A stretch of 64,000 bases of DNA from Caenorhabditis remanei (taxonomy: Eukaryota > Nematoda > Chromadorea > Rhabditida > Rhabditidae): NCBI RefSeq assembly GCF_010183535.1, contig NC_071330.1, positions 5,933,717 to 5,997,716 of the forward strand, written 5' to 3'. Below are positions 27,301 to 38,020 of the stretch, piece by piece. Numbering within the stretch: the first letter of the stretch is position 1; each line of letters begins with the position of its first letter. Both the position numbers and the translations under genes were made by a program. The notes below the pieces were generated by a model. That model was given only the letters and a program-made list of their open reading frames with translations, was not told the origin of the DNA and ran no database searches.

Positions 27301-28412
27301 CTGCACGACGCAAAGCGCATCTTTCTTCCATTACGTTGAAAGAAAAAGAAGAAAAAGGCGAGGATATTCGAGCATTTCTTTCCTCATGGCCCCCATGCCA
27401 AAAAAACCAAAGGACAAGTCAGGCAGAAAAAAAGAAGACGGATTCGTCAAGGAGAAGAGAATTCCTGAGGGACCAGCTGGAAGTCAAGGGAAAAGGAAAA
27501 AACCTGGAAAAATGAAGAGAATGATCAATTTCTAATAGCTCTAGTGAAAAGAGGAAAGCTGGTGGAAAAGAATACTAGAAATATTCATATCTCCAAAATA
27601 AAAAATTTTTAAAAGGAAAAAACAATGGGAAGTAAAACGGCAGGTGTTAATTTTCGGAAAGATTTCAGGAATAAAGAAAGAGTAATCAGATTTGTTCGAC
27701 AGAAAAACCAGCGTTTGAGTAACAATCAAAAAGTCAAGCAGATTTCAGTAAAAACAAACGAAAAAAAACAGAAAGTTACACTGAAAACTTGAAGAAAACA
27801 ACAAAAAAATGTGGAAAAAGTTTGCGATGCCTTGCGGAAACGAGAGTCTCCGCCCATTTTTCCACGCGGTAAAAACAGCGCGAACTTTGAATTTTGCTAT
27901 TGTAAAGAAAATAGTCTCAAAACTAATTTCAAAACGATAAATACAGGAAATAAAATAAAAAGCGTCGAAAACAACAAAAAAGGGAGGTCTTCTCAATTAA
28001 ACTCCGCAGAGACTCGACGCATTCAGATGTGAGAAGAGCATTGCAAAAAACACCAGAAGATTTCCATGGCACGTCGTCCTAGGCTTTCGTCGTCGTAGTT
28101 TTCCGAATGCGCGGCGCGAAAATTAAATTGTTTTGTCGTGGAAGAAGGAGAAAAAGCGAAAAGGAAGAGAGGAGCTTCCTTTTCAAACTCAAACTTGTAG
28201 TTACTAAAATATACGAAACATGCGTGTGAGTTTGAAAGATTTATTCCGAAAATTGGGGTAAGTCTAATCGGAAATCGGAGAAAACTGGGAGACGAACATA
28301 TGAAAATCACAACGAACTCGTGAAATACGGGGAGAAGAAAATGAAGATAATACCTACCAACTGGACTAACTGAATGATTCCGGTGGTTTACTGTTGTTCT
28401 GATGTTGCTCAT
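18353..28412 (-). CDS. Neuropathy target esterase (PNPLA6/7) family phospholipase
   Basis: ER-membrane lysophospholipase; orthologue of C. elegans ZK370.4 as I recall. Exons: 28412-28358 (optional distal first exon), 23278-23190, 23139-23004, 22944-22702, 22661-22505, 22455-22297, 22249-22102, 22056-21760, 21711-21612, 21563-21472, 21425-21324, 21277-21245, 21120-20948, 20894-20256, 20211-18924, 18872-18581 and 18534-18353. From ATG 23252 it encodes 1367 residues; with the distal exon, 1394. The N-terminus is strongly hydrophobic (membrane anchor). Three cyclic-nucleotide-binding-like domains follow (for example AGEYIVKPGESDDAIYV and AGHVLIEQGAEEEV). The patatin domain, about residues 940-1110, has GGGGARG, the nucleophile motif GTSIG and the DGG of the Ser-Asp dyad. 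The C-terminus is Ser/Gly-rich. The distal exon follows TTTATAG, encodes MSNIRTTVNH, and its phase 1 end fits the 23278 acceptor exactly. Confidence 0.92.
20919..20946. repeat. 14-bp tandem duplication at an NTE splice donor
   Basis: The unit CATGTGAGATCTTA occurs twice in direct succession. On the minus strand this places two copies of GTAAGATC 14 bases apart directly after the exon ending at 20948, so a second potential donor exists. Its use would shift the frame. Confidence 0.85.
23279..28357. other. Long first intron or upstream region of the NTE gene
   Basis: About 5 kb without a recognisable gene on either strand. It contains purine-rich and pyrimidine-rich tracts, a palindrome CCCCACGTGGGG near 24204 and many short ORFs of unlikely composition. 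If the distal exon at 28358-28412 is used this is an intron; if the 23252 start is used it is partly promoter and outron. Confidence 0.5.
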
Positions 28413-28667
28413 CGCACCTATAAAGTTATATATACACGAAAGAGTTGTTCATGACGGGAAGAGTAAAATAATGAAAATCTAAAATAGACGAATAATTTTT
28501 CTAGAAATGTTTTATATACAAAAAATTCGGGAGAGGAGAGTACTGGGCACCGGAGAAGAAAACGACGGAGAGCAAAAGCAACTGGGGGAAAGAAAGGGCT
28601 AGAATATATTCACAACTTTTACAAAAAAGGAAACAAACGGTAATAAATACAATGGAAGTGTTAGATA

Positions 28668-31595
28668 TCAAGATTGAGCTGGACGATTTCCTTGTCCAGG
28701 TACATGATGAGACCAATCAGCAACTTGTGGACCCATTGTCAAGTTTCGACGGGATGATGTACTGTAGATTGGAAGAACTTCACTTGCTTCCACGGGAACA
28801 GCCTGAAAATGACAAAACGTTGAGAAATAGTTCAGAGAAAATTTTCTTTTCTAGAAAACAACTTTCAATTTTACCTTCAAATAAATACACGCATCAGTTC
28901 CATGTCCTTCCATTGAAACAAGGAAGAGATCACCAAGGAAATATCGAGCATAGAGACGGGATAGTGGCAGTCCGTATCCATATCCAGCCTGCAGAAATTC
29001 TCGTTTCTAGTTACAAAAAATAATTAAACTGTTGAAGATGAGCCGACTGAATATTACTCATTCGTATTTTTAATTTAGCAGAAGCAGTTTTTTCCCTCTA
29101 TTATGGAAGAGCACTAAGAAAGTTCTTGAAAAATAGAAAGAATACAATAATAGAATTTATCAATGAACTACTCTTAAAATATCTAGACCGGGATTTGCAT
29201 TAAAATAAACTCAACCAAAATCTCTAATTTTTAAAAACTATAATCTGACAAGTTTCAAATATGTTTCCTCATTTTCAAATCCATACTCACCAATGGAGCT
29301 TGAGTTCCATCTCTTGGTGGCGGCGGAGCAGTTGAGTACATGTAGTTGTAGAGACGTTCTAGAATGGTTCTTGACACGCCACCTCCACGATCGCAGATCT
29401 GGAATAGAACAATCACTTGTAAACGTGGTTTATATTTATCGTTGGACAATTTTCTGTTTTTGAGTGGCTAAAAATAGTACAATGAAGTTCGAGACAGACA
29501 CGATGATGTCTACAGGCACTTTTGAGAAATATTTTAGAACATTTCCAGGGGTTTTTGGCACATTCTCTACATCACAATGTTCCGCTGTTTAATCCTGACT
29601 GACATTGCTCCCCAATTTGCAAAATGGTGTCTCATCCAATAAATACCTTGATAGAAAGATCCTCTTGTCCTTTGACAACATACACCTTGATATCCGGCAA
29701 ATCATCATCAACGCCGTGATATTCGACCGTTGCTCTCATGGCATTCTGCAAGAAACGAATTAGTAGTAGAAAGACTATCGACCGAAACCCCTTGTTTAAT
29801 TCGTTTCCCTTTTTTAATTCTTTTTTCACCATCTTCTCTATTCAGTTAATTCTTATCACCACTTTCTATCTCCTATCTCTCTCTTTTTAGTATCAAAACC
29901 AGTCGGCACAGCACGTGGGTACAATGTGTTCAAAAAAAGAGATAGTCATCGTTGTTACCCCGACGGCATCGTTAAGAAGGTTACATTGAGACGCACGCGC
30001 CCACCAAAAAACTTTGGAAAAAACCAACTTTAAACAGTTCGAACATCATGTGATATAAATGACTTGGGACAGCTACAATCGATATCGGTTTTCCCTTTTC
30101 AACAGCGTTGTGCATTTCCAACTTCATCGATGGACTTGTCAAGTAGTAACGATCGCAGAGGAATCTTTAAAAAATTTTGGTTGTTCAAGTTTTGGAAACC
30201 AGAGATATCCCCAAGTCGTTTATTCAAAATTCTTTTTTTTATCCGAGTCCCATTTTCAGCACACCTCCGCATTTTCTAAGACATTTATCTTCCCACGAAA
30301 ACAGGTGAACAAAATTACATGTTTTTACTTTTCTTGATTTGTTCTTTGAAATGATCAGGTTTCTCACCTATCACTTCATCTTTTCGAACAGAAAAATGAC
30401 ACGTCATTCATCGTCTCAAAGAACATTCTCCAAGAAAGAAAAAAAGAAAGAAGAGTAGGTTATTGAAGCAAAGGATAGAATTGAACTTTGTTTTCGAGCT
30501 CAAATGACAACTGACATACACACAGAGGCCTGTCCTCCACTCAGACACACACACGAATGTCCAGTATGTGGCTGGCGGAATGGATAGCTTATCAAAAACC
30601 GAAAAGGTATATTTCGTATAGCGACTCACCGGGCGTTTTCGAATGCATCGTACACTACACTTTCCACGTCACAAGCCGGATCAATGCAACCGACATGGCG
30701 TGGACTCTCTGGGAGCACATTTCCGAAGACGACCTGGAGTTCAAATCTTGTTGAAATAGAATTTTGGGCAAATGTGACTTTAGAACATTTCAAAAGAAAA
30801 CCTAACTTCACATTTGATAATTGTGAAAACCTCTTTTCTTTCAAAGTTTTTATTATGTTTTAAAAAAAAAGTTTTATTATGACTTTCGTGTAGATTTAAT
30901 TTCTCACCAGATGCTGGTTCTGAAGCATGCGAATAGATATTCTGTTGATATAAAACCGATCCAAGAAATATTGAATTCCCTTTTCGCTGGCAATATCTAC
31001 ACCATCAGATTCTCTCAATTCAATCAATCCTTCGGCCATTGTTTCGACGACGTGAGCGTGTCTTTTCAGCACAACTGTCAGTTGATCGTTGAATCTGGGA
31101 AATGGACGAATATCAACAATTAATGGATATTTGTCTCAGTTATCTACCTTGCCACTTGTTCTGGTGAAGCATCAGAAGCCTCGAAACACAGAAGATCCTC
31201 AAAACTTTCCGCATACCAATTTGACACCATTTTTGAGCTAGGCATTTGAAGAAGCTTTGGTGGCAAAAGTGTGAATTCCTGCATGATATTGGCAAGCCTG
31301 ACGAGAAGCTCATTTTTGAGAAATGTGTACGAGTTGGCTGCAGTTCCTATTCGTCCAAAGTCCAAATATTGCTGAATTGTGAGCGAAGAGGGTTGAAATT
31401 GACTGAAAACAAACAATAAACTGGTTCCGATTAGAACAAAGGTCAATAGAAATTGTGTTTTTCGTTCTATTTTCTCGTAAATACGATCAAAACCACAGAG
31501 AATACAAAGATTGGAACATCAACAAACCTGTAATAATCGAGTTTTTTGGCCAGAGAGCCCACAAACGGGCCCAGCAACTTCCGCGAGAAGCGCAT
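28668..31595 (-). CDS. pdhk-2: Pyruvate dehydrogenase kinase (mitochondrial)
   Basis: Phosphorylates and inactivates the E1-alpha subunit of pyruvate dehydrogenase in the mitochondrial matrix. Nine exons: 31595-31528, 31402-31148, 31094-30908, 30733-30630, 30164-30029, 29745-29647, 29398-29291, 28988-28875 and 28802-28668. They total 1206 bases, or 401 residues, the usual family length. The N-terminus is basic and Ser/Leu-rich (MRFSRKLL), suiting a mitochondrial presequence. The GHKL ATPase landmarks are in order: N-box ([13 protein letters not shown]), G1 ([10 protein letters not shown]), G2 ([14 protein letters not shown]) and GTDACIYLK. The start directly follows a TTTTCAG trans-splice acceptor. 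The acceptor at 30165-30166 (TTTAAAG) is weak but demanded by frame and conservation. The NTE distal exon starts 256 bp downstream on the same strand. Confidence 0.94.
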
Positions 31596-32369
31596 CTGAA
31601 AATGAGTGTTTACGAATGAGAATAGCGACTATGAAGTGCATTTGGGGCGAGTTGGAGAAGACGTTGTTTACGCTGCCAAAGAGAATAGATATATATTGAA
31701 AATAAGAACAAAACTTATGAATTGCACGTCGGCAATCTTCTTCAGTCCTCAACGACAGGGAGGGGCGCTCCCCGCTTCGAGTATTGCCGTCGCGACGACA
31801 AAGGCGCCAGGGGTGGGTTTGACGCGAAGAATGTTTCGTTGAGCGCCCTTTGGGTCTAACGCGGAAGTTCAAATTTGAATGGATAGACAAGAATTTGTGG
31901 AAAAAGGGATTTTTGTAGTCGAAAAATGATTAATATTGAGTGTAAGAATTGATGTGCGGCTATTGAAAACATGCAAAATTATTGAAAACTGCTCAAAATC
32001 TATAGAAATAGAAATTATATGTTTTTTTCTTGAAAAAAGTAAACATCAACAAAAAGGCATGAAAAAATGCGCAGCAATTGCAATACTAAGGCACGCCTAC
32101 ATTTCCATGCGGTCAATTGCGCGGAAGTTTGAAAATGACGAATTTTTCCCCGAAAACTTTAATTCAGATTTTAAGAGTATTTTTCATTTTCGATTCATTT
32201 GAACCGACTTCTAACACATTCAACATTTATTGCACATTAAACTTCGAACAATAATAATGAAAAAAATAGGAAAAAAACATGACATTGTTGTGAAAAAATA
32301 GTGTGAACCAGTATGAAAGTCTTTGAGAAGAAGGAAAAGTGACTGAAACTACACGTGAAGAAGACTGGA

Positions 32370-33983
32370 TTAGAAGAGTGCCGAATGCATGTCACAGTTT
32401 GGCATTGTCACTCCAAGACTGTCACGGGTTACCTGAAAACGATAAGGCGGATCATTTTGAGTTGCATTTAAGGTCACTGAAATTTCAGTACACAAACCAG
32501 ATATTTCAGTTTTCTATATCTAGAACTCACCGTAGAGACCAAAGTCCATGCGTCAGCACCACATTTAGCCAGAATGATCGGATGAGAACATCTCAAATAT
32601 CCGTCCATTGCTCGACACATTTCAGTTAAATACGCTTCTGTTGAAGAGCTCTGAAGTTTGATTAAATAAATACACTTGTTTCAAAATCAGATCCACTTAC
32701 TTTAGCTCCTTGAGCTTCTGAGATCGCTTGAGTCGCTGCGATTTTACAACTGATGTACTCTTTTTGAGCTTCAACCTACAAAACAATTGGATTACTGTAA
32801 TTGAGTTGGTAGTCTTCAGAGATGGTCGGGGATGAGATGTGATGCAAATGTGGGATTTTCAAATAAATTAAATGAAGAGAAAAATTAAGATTTGAGCCCT
32901 CTATTTACTTTCTGTTCAATCAACTGGCAGTTTTCACTGGAAATCAGTCGAATTTTGAGGCCAACTCACGCAGTTTTAGAATATCCCACAGTTCTAATTT
33001 TTGTGGAAATTGCAGACCTATTCTAAAGCACTCATTTTCTAGTTGGCAACTTTTTTGTAGCACAATCTCTTTCAGTAGAGATGATGACGCTCGGAAAGCG
33101 GGATTCTCCGCACTGAATTGCTTCAGATGGAGTCCAGTTAAATTTTTCCCGGATGTCTCCTTACAAAAAATACATCCATTACAAAAATGAAGACCTGGGT
33201 TCGATCTATCATTTCTACAGAAATAGAAGTCACTTCCAAAGTCAACCATTTTTGAACAGTCCCAAAAACCGCGATTTCTTACTGTAGATCTAGTTCTGAA
33301 CCTAGTTTTACCGTGCCCTAGAGAACTCGTCTTTGTTTGTCATTCCCGCATCAAAAACCTAAAAAGCTGTACCTCTGCAAAGCACCCAGCATGTTTTTGA
33401 AACAATGGTTGACCAGAACCACACATATAACTGTATGAAGCATGTACAGCGTCAATCGAGAGAGAATCACAACGGACCGAAGAGACACATGTCTGAAATG
33501 GGATACTGTAGTCACTATGATATTTTCAGATTTATATTACCTTGAAGTCCGTATAAATCGAGCATAATTGATTGAAAACATGTCCACCCTGAAGTGGGAA
33601 TTGCATGGCGCCCGTCTCAGCTTGAAGTTTTGTCGCATAGTCGAGCATGGGCTGAAAATTTATAAATTTTAACCTGTATTTTTACTCGGGATGCATTTTC
33701 TATATCAACTTGTTCTTTTCAAATTTTGATATCACATTTTAGCCTACTTTCCTAGAAAACTTTATTTTCCGGCATGCTTCTGCAAGACAGAAATATGATT
33801 GATCAATTCTAAAATCACCCTTTCATTAAATCTTCAAATTCTTCCCATAAAAAAAGTTTCCAAACCAAAAATACGAACCTGCAGACACTCGTTGACCTTC
33901 TTCTCATCCGGATACTCACACTTGACCGGTGTCTCTTTTGTCTCCACACCAGGAATCAACATGAGAAATGCCAGAAGAAGCAT
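32370..33983 (-). CDS. Secreted T20D4.11-like (DUF19) protein
   Basis: Exons: 33983-33879, 33651-33541, 33492-33373, 32775-32701, 32650-32531 and 32432-32370, all in phase 0, giving 197 residues. Residues 1-15 (MLLLAFLMLIPGVE) are a signal peptide. The rest has evenly spaced cysteines (KCEYPDEKKVNECL, QLCSIY, TCVSSVRCDSLS, SYMCGSG, AGCF, SCKI, MCRAM, LRCSHP, AKCGADAW, NCDM), as in the nematode-specific DUF19/T20D4.11-like family. The biochemical function of this family is unknown. The start follows TTTTCAG by one base, consistent with trans-splicing. It lies 775 bp upstream of pdhk-2 on the same strand, long for an operon. The 597-bp intron 32776-33372 contains a separate Cys-rich ORF. Confidence 0.82.
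32944..33249 (-). other. Intronic Cys-rich ORF, 101 codons
   Basis: An uninterrupted same-strand ORF inside an intron of the DUF19 gene. It has an ATG start, a cluster CNGCIFCKETSG followed by HLKQF, and a charged helical C-terminus. It looks like a fragment of a zinc-binding, possibly transposon-derived, protein, but I do not recognise it. It may be a relic. Confidence 0.25.
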
Positions 33984-34390
33984 TCTGAAAATGTGAATAA
34001 GATTCTAGAATCAGTGAAGTCAATGTATATAAAAATAAGAAAGAAGAAGTACTGAAAAAGAGTAAGAAGAAGAGCCATCCGACGACTTTTTCTCCGTAAT
34101 TCAATCGCGTCGAGTCCTCTTATCTTATTTTCACACTGAAGAAGAAGACGAAGAAGTCGAGTCGTCTTCTTCGTCAACGACGTCTTCAGTACTAGCACAA
34201 CACTCACGTATTCTACTTATTCCAGATGGAAATTTGCAGATGGTGATGTTGTTTTTCTGAGATAAACATAATAAGAAAATGAGAAAAGGAGAAGATAATG
34301 CGACGAGGTCCTGGAGGATAAGAATTAAAGTTCGAAAATTCAGAAGCTGGGGTGCCCGTTGCGCGGAAAAAAAGATTGAATCGTTCTGGA

Positions 34391-34744
34391 CAGGGTTGGG
34401 AAATTCCGGGCCGGGCCGACTGAGAAATTTTCCTCGGCCCGGCCCGGCCCGGTCGGCCCGGTCGGCCCGGCTCCTGTAGAAATTTGAAATTTTTTGAAAA
34501 AATCTTGAATTTTTTTTGATTTTTTTTTGATTTTTTTTTGCAAAAAAGTGGATTTTCGACAGTGTTTTAGAATATCGGTAAAAACATTAGCGTACGAGAA
34601 ATTTTGAAAATTTTGACTTTTTTTAAATGAAAATTTTGCAGAAATTTGTGAAAAAATGGTGTACATTTTTTGAATCCGGGCCGACCGGGCCGGGCCGGGC
34701 CGGAAGAATTTTTTGTCAGCCCAGCCCGGAATTTCCCAACCCTG
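34391..34744. mobile_element. hAT-type MITE with 8-bp target-site duplication
   Basis: A 354-bp element with terminal inverted repeats CAGGGTTGGGAAATTCC at the left and its complement at the right, followed inward by GC-rich CCGGGCCGGGCC arms. It is flanked by a perfect 8-bp direct duplication GTTCTGGA at 34383-34390 and 34745-34752. The 8-bp duplication and CAGGG termini are diagnostic of hAT transposons. It encodes no transposase, so it is non-autonomous. The AT-rich centre contains runs of T. Confidence 0.88.
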
Positions 34745-35727
34745 GTTCTGGAGAGGAAATAATAGGCTGTTTTGAATTCATTCACTGCTGATTTTCAGAG
34801 AATTGTTCATAAGCTCTACATTCAGCTACAGTAAGAGAGGAATATCTTGTAAATTTTGCCACGAACTTGAAATTACAGAAGAACTCCAGTCTTTCGAGAA
34901 TACTTTGGAGGTCAATTGGAACTCAAAACATTCAATAAAATGTTTCCAAAATTTTCTCTTTTCTCTACACTTCTGAATTTGAAAAGTCCTTCTTTCTCTT
35001 TTTATAAAATTGAAAAGACAACTTTTCCCTCTCTTCTCCGTCCTTTTTCCCAAAATTTTTCATTCATTCTCGTCCTTTTTTGAATGCTTTTTACTTTTTA
35101 CATCAAAGATGTTCAGTTGACAAAACGACGAAAAAATTGAGGAGCGAAAGAAAAAGGAAGAAATAAATTGGATTTGTGCAGAGAGAAAAGGATGAAAACG
35201 GAAAAGAACGGAATGGGAAATCTGATAAACTACTCGAGAAAAAATGGGAAAGAAATGCGAAAAATTGATTGAACATATCAAAAAAATCCGAATTCTTTTC
35301 CGAAAATTCCAAAATTTCTTCAGTTTCTGGAAATGGATTATAGAGGGGAAAATACTCGAAACAGCAGAAGGATTAGGTGAAAGAGGAGTAACGAAGACAG
35401 ATGAGATTCTCAGGGAACGGGGAAAAAACAAGAGAAAAAAGAACACACATTACACGAAGGAAGTATATTGGTAATGGGTTCCTCATGGTGTTTCTTCTAA
35501 AAAAAATATTAGAGATTTCACGGGGTTTTTGAGAGGGGAGAGTGGTTCGGGAACTATAGAAAAACTATTGAAACTTATTTTTGGAACCAAAAATCAAAGC
35601 TCCTTGGAGTACGGTAACTGTTGGCATCCTTGAATCTTCGAATCTGAATGTTTCCAAGGATGATTTCTTGAAATTTAGTTGTTTCGAAACTCAACGGTAT
35701 TTGAATATTAAGAAAAATGAAAACTTA

Positions 35728-36166
35728 GACCGGCCAAAAACCGGGCAAAAATCTATCATATTTTGCCTTTTTCAGTTGAAAATGTCCAACTTTGAGAGTG
35801 TGTCATGGTAATTCTGATTGTCCCACAAAGTAAATTATGCATAAACCGTACAGAACAAAGGTAGAGCTTTATTTTTGTAGTTGACAACTTTTTTGTACTG
35901 ACACTCCCTAGAGAGTTATAGTCATTTTAACGTTTTTGCACAAAAACGGGTCGATTTGAGGGAGAAATTACTTTGTCGACATGTAACTTGTTAGGGAGTG
36001 CCCGTACAAAAACGTTGTCAACTACACAAGTGGAGTTCTACTCTTGGTCTGTTTGATCCTATAAAAATTTATTTTGTGGGACAGTTAGTTTTACTATGAC
36101 ACTCTCTCAAAGTTGGACAATTTCAACTGAAAAAAAGCAAATTTTGATAGATTTTGGCCGGCACTG
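35728..36166. mobile_element. Mariner-like foldback element (non-autonomous)
   Basis: Imperfect inverted repeats of about 150-200 bp face each other. Both arms share CCGGCCAAAA, CAGTTGAAA, TCCAACTTTGAGAG, a CCCACAAA run and GTAGTTGACAAC. The right end reads GGCCGGCACTG followed by TA, typical of Tc1/mariner termini; the left terminus is eroded. There is no transposase ORF. Related half-elements appear near 51940-52100 and 53640-53830. Confidence 0.6.
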
Positions 36167-37833
36167 TACTTATTCTTTCCAATTTGTGATGCCTGGTTTC
36201 TGAATTTCAGACTTGATATGGCATGAATTTGATATCTAGAAATAAAAACTTGAAAACATAAACTTAGAAAAAGCTCTGAATCTACACAATCAATGAAGAA
36301 AAAAAACAGAATGTGGGAAAATTTCTTTCGTGAGAAAATCTAAAAAGCGTTTTTCTGCCTTTCTTCTCTAGATTATGTAATAAAAACTTAATTTTATACA
36401 TTTTCAACTTCAAACTACCCAAAAAATCTGAAGGTTCCGAAAACATTATAATCGTTATAACGTTTTCTATAGTAATTGAATGAAGAATGCAACAAAGGCA
36501 GTCCAAAAAAGAATATTACTTCTCTAATCCATTTGAATGAAATCATTGAAAGAAGAGTGAGTATTTCAGATATAAAATGACCAAAAGAGAAGAAAAAACT
36601 TTCTTCTCTTTAGGGAACCGCCGCCATCATCATCCTCATCCGACGATGTCGTCGTCGTCTCTTCTGAATTCCCATCTAATTAAACAAACCGCCACACCAG
36701 CTCTCACAAAATGTCCATCCGTCCCGTTTTCCTGTCAAATGCACACTTGTCAAACTACTGCTATTCCACTCTCAAACATACAAATTGCCTCTAGAAATAA
36801 GAGAGAAAAGGGAAGAAAGTCTCTTGGGAGAGAGCCACCTTCTGGTTTATGAGCCACCTGAGCCCATGGAGGCAAATGAAAAAAGAGAACTAATGGATAA
36901 TTCTTATGGAGGAGGGGAGGAGAAAGGTTTCTGCTTGACAAAATATGAACAATAAGAGCAAAGAAAATTAGATTTTTATTCGAGATTTTATAGAAGAAAC
37001 GGAAGAAAAAATGCATAGTTGAGAACAACTGAAATGACGATAATTCTTGGAAAACATGTATTTTTGGTTAAAGAAATTGTTTTCATGTGCAACAGAACAA
37101 CTTGAAGAATAAATTGGTTTCAGTTATGAACTGCTCTGACTTCGACATACTGTAAAAAGTTAAACATCTCAATTTTCAAATCGTATCGGTTTCATTTATG
37201 AGTGGTTCTGTTGAGAAGCTGGGAGGGGAGGTCCGTTGTGTTTTTGATTTGGCGTATCGAAAACTTTTCTGAAAAAATTTAATTTTTAAATACCGTTTCA
37301 ATAATTTGTTGAAAGTGGAGATGTTTCACCCAAATGGAACAAACCATCCGGTTTTCAGACCAAAGTGACGTGATATTGTATGGAAAAGACAACATGTTGA
37401 TCTTCGTTTTTTCTAGAAATGTTACAATTCACATAAATATTTTCATTACTGTATCATAGTTCAGTTCAAATCAGAAATTGTCCAGGTGGTCTTCGAAATG
37501 TAAAATTTCATGTCTGACAATTTGAATGAAGTCTTCTGAATCTCCTCCTCGGGAATCTCAAAACTCCTCAATTGATAGATTTTCAGATGTTCCAAAATGC
37601 TCCAAACCATTGATTCTCCCTATTTTTTCTTTCAAAAACCCCCTCCATCCTTTATCATTTCTCCACTTTCTCCTCCCACTTTGGTTCTTTTTTTGTCTTG
37701 CATTCGCCGACTTCGTCATTCTTCTTCCGTTGCCACATTTCATCTGTGTGACGGTTTGTTGTGTCTATTTGTGTCTCTCTATTAAAAATCAAAAGTGATT
37801 TTATATCTTGTCTCGGTCCTAGATACGTCCATT

Positions 37834-37984
37834 ATGCGTCGATTGATCTTTATTCTTGTTACTGTAGCTATCAGTGAATGCCGAGAGTTCGACTCATATG
37901 AGAGTGAAAGCAGATGGTCTGAACCGAGATTACGAATAGTAAGTAATCAAAAGTTGTAAAAGAGTTTCGCTCCCGGGTGGGCTC

Positions 37985-38020
<36 letters not shown>

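Larger units (their letters stand above)
33984..37833. other. Gene-poor region rich in mobile-element remnants
   Basis: About 3.9 kb between the DUF19 gene and the Cys-rich secreted gene. It holds a hAT-type MITE, a mariner-like foldback element and low-complexity AT-rich or purine-rich tracts, one of them (about 35060-35470) producing long but compositionally implausible ORFs on both strands. No coding gene is supported. Confidence 0.5.

Noticed and set aside
35060..35470. Overlapping long ORFs on both strands rich in Phe/Ser or Lys/Arg/Glu
   Set aside because: Purine/pyrimidine-skewed low-complexity DNA produces stop-poor frames; the composition is not protein-like.
36577..36852. 91-codon plus-strand ORF with a His-rich start
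   Set aside because: Derived from a repetitive CATCAT/TCGTCG stretch; no acceptor, domain or partner exon.
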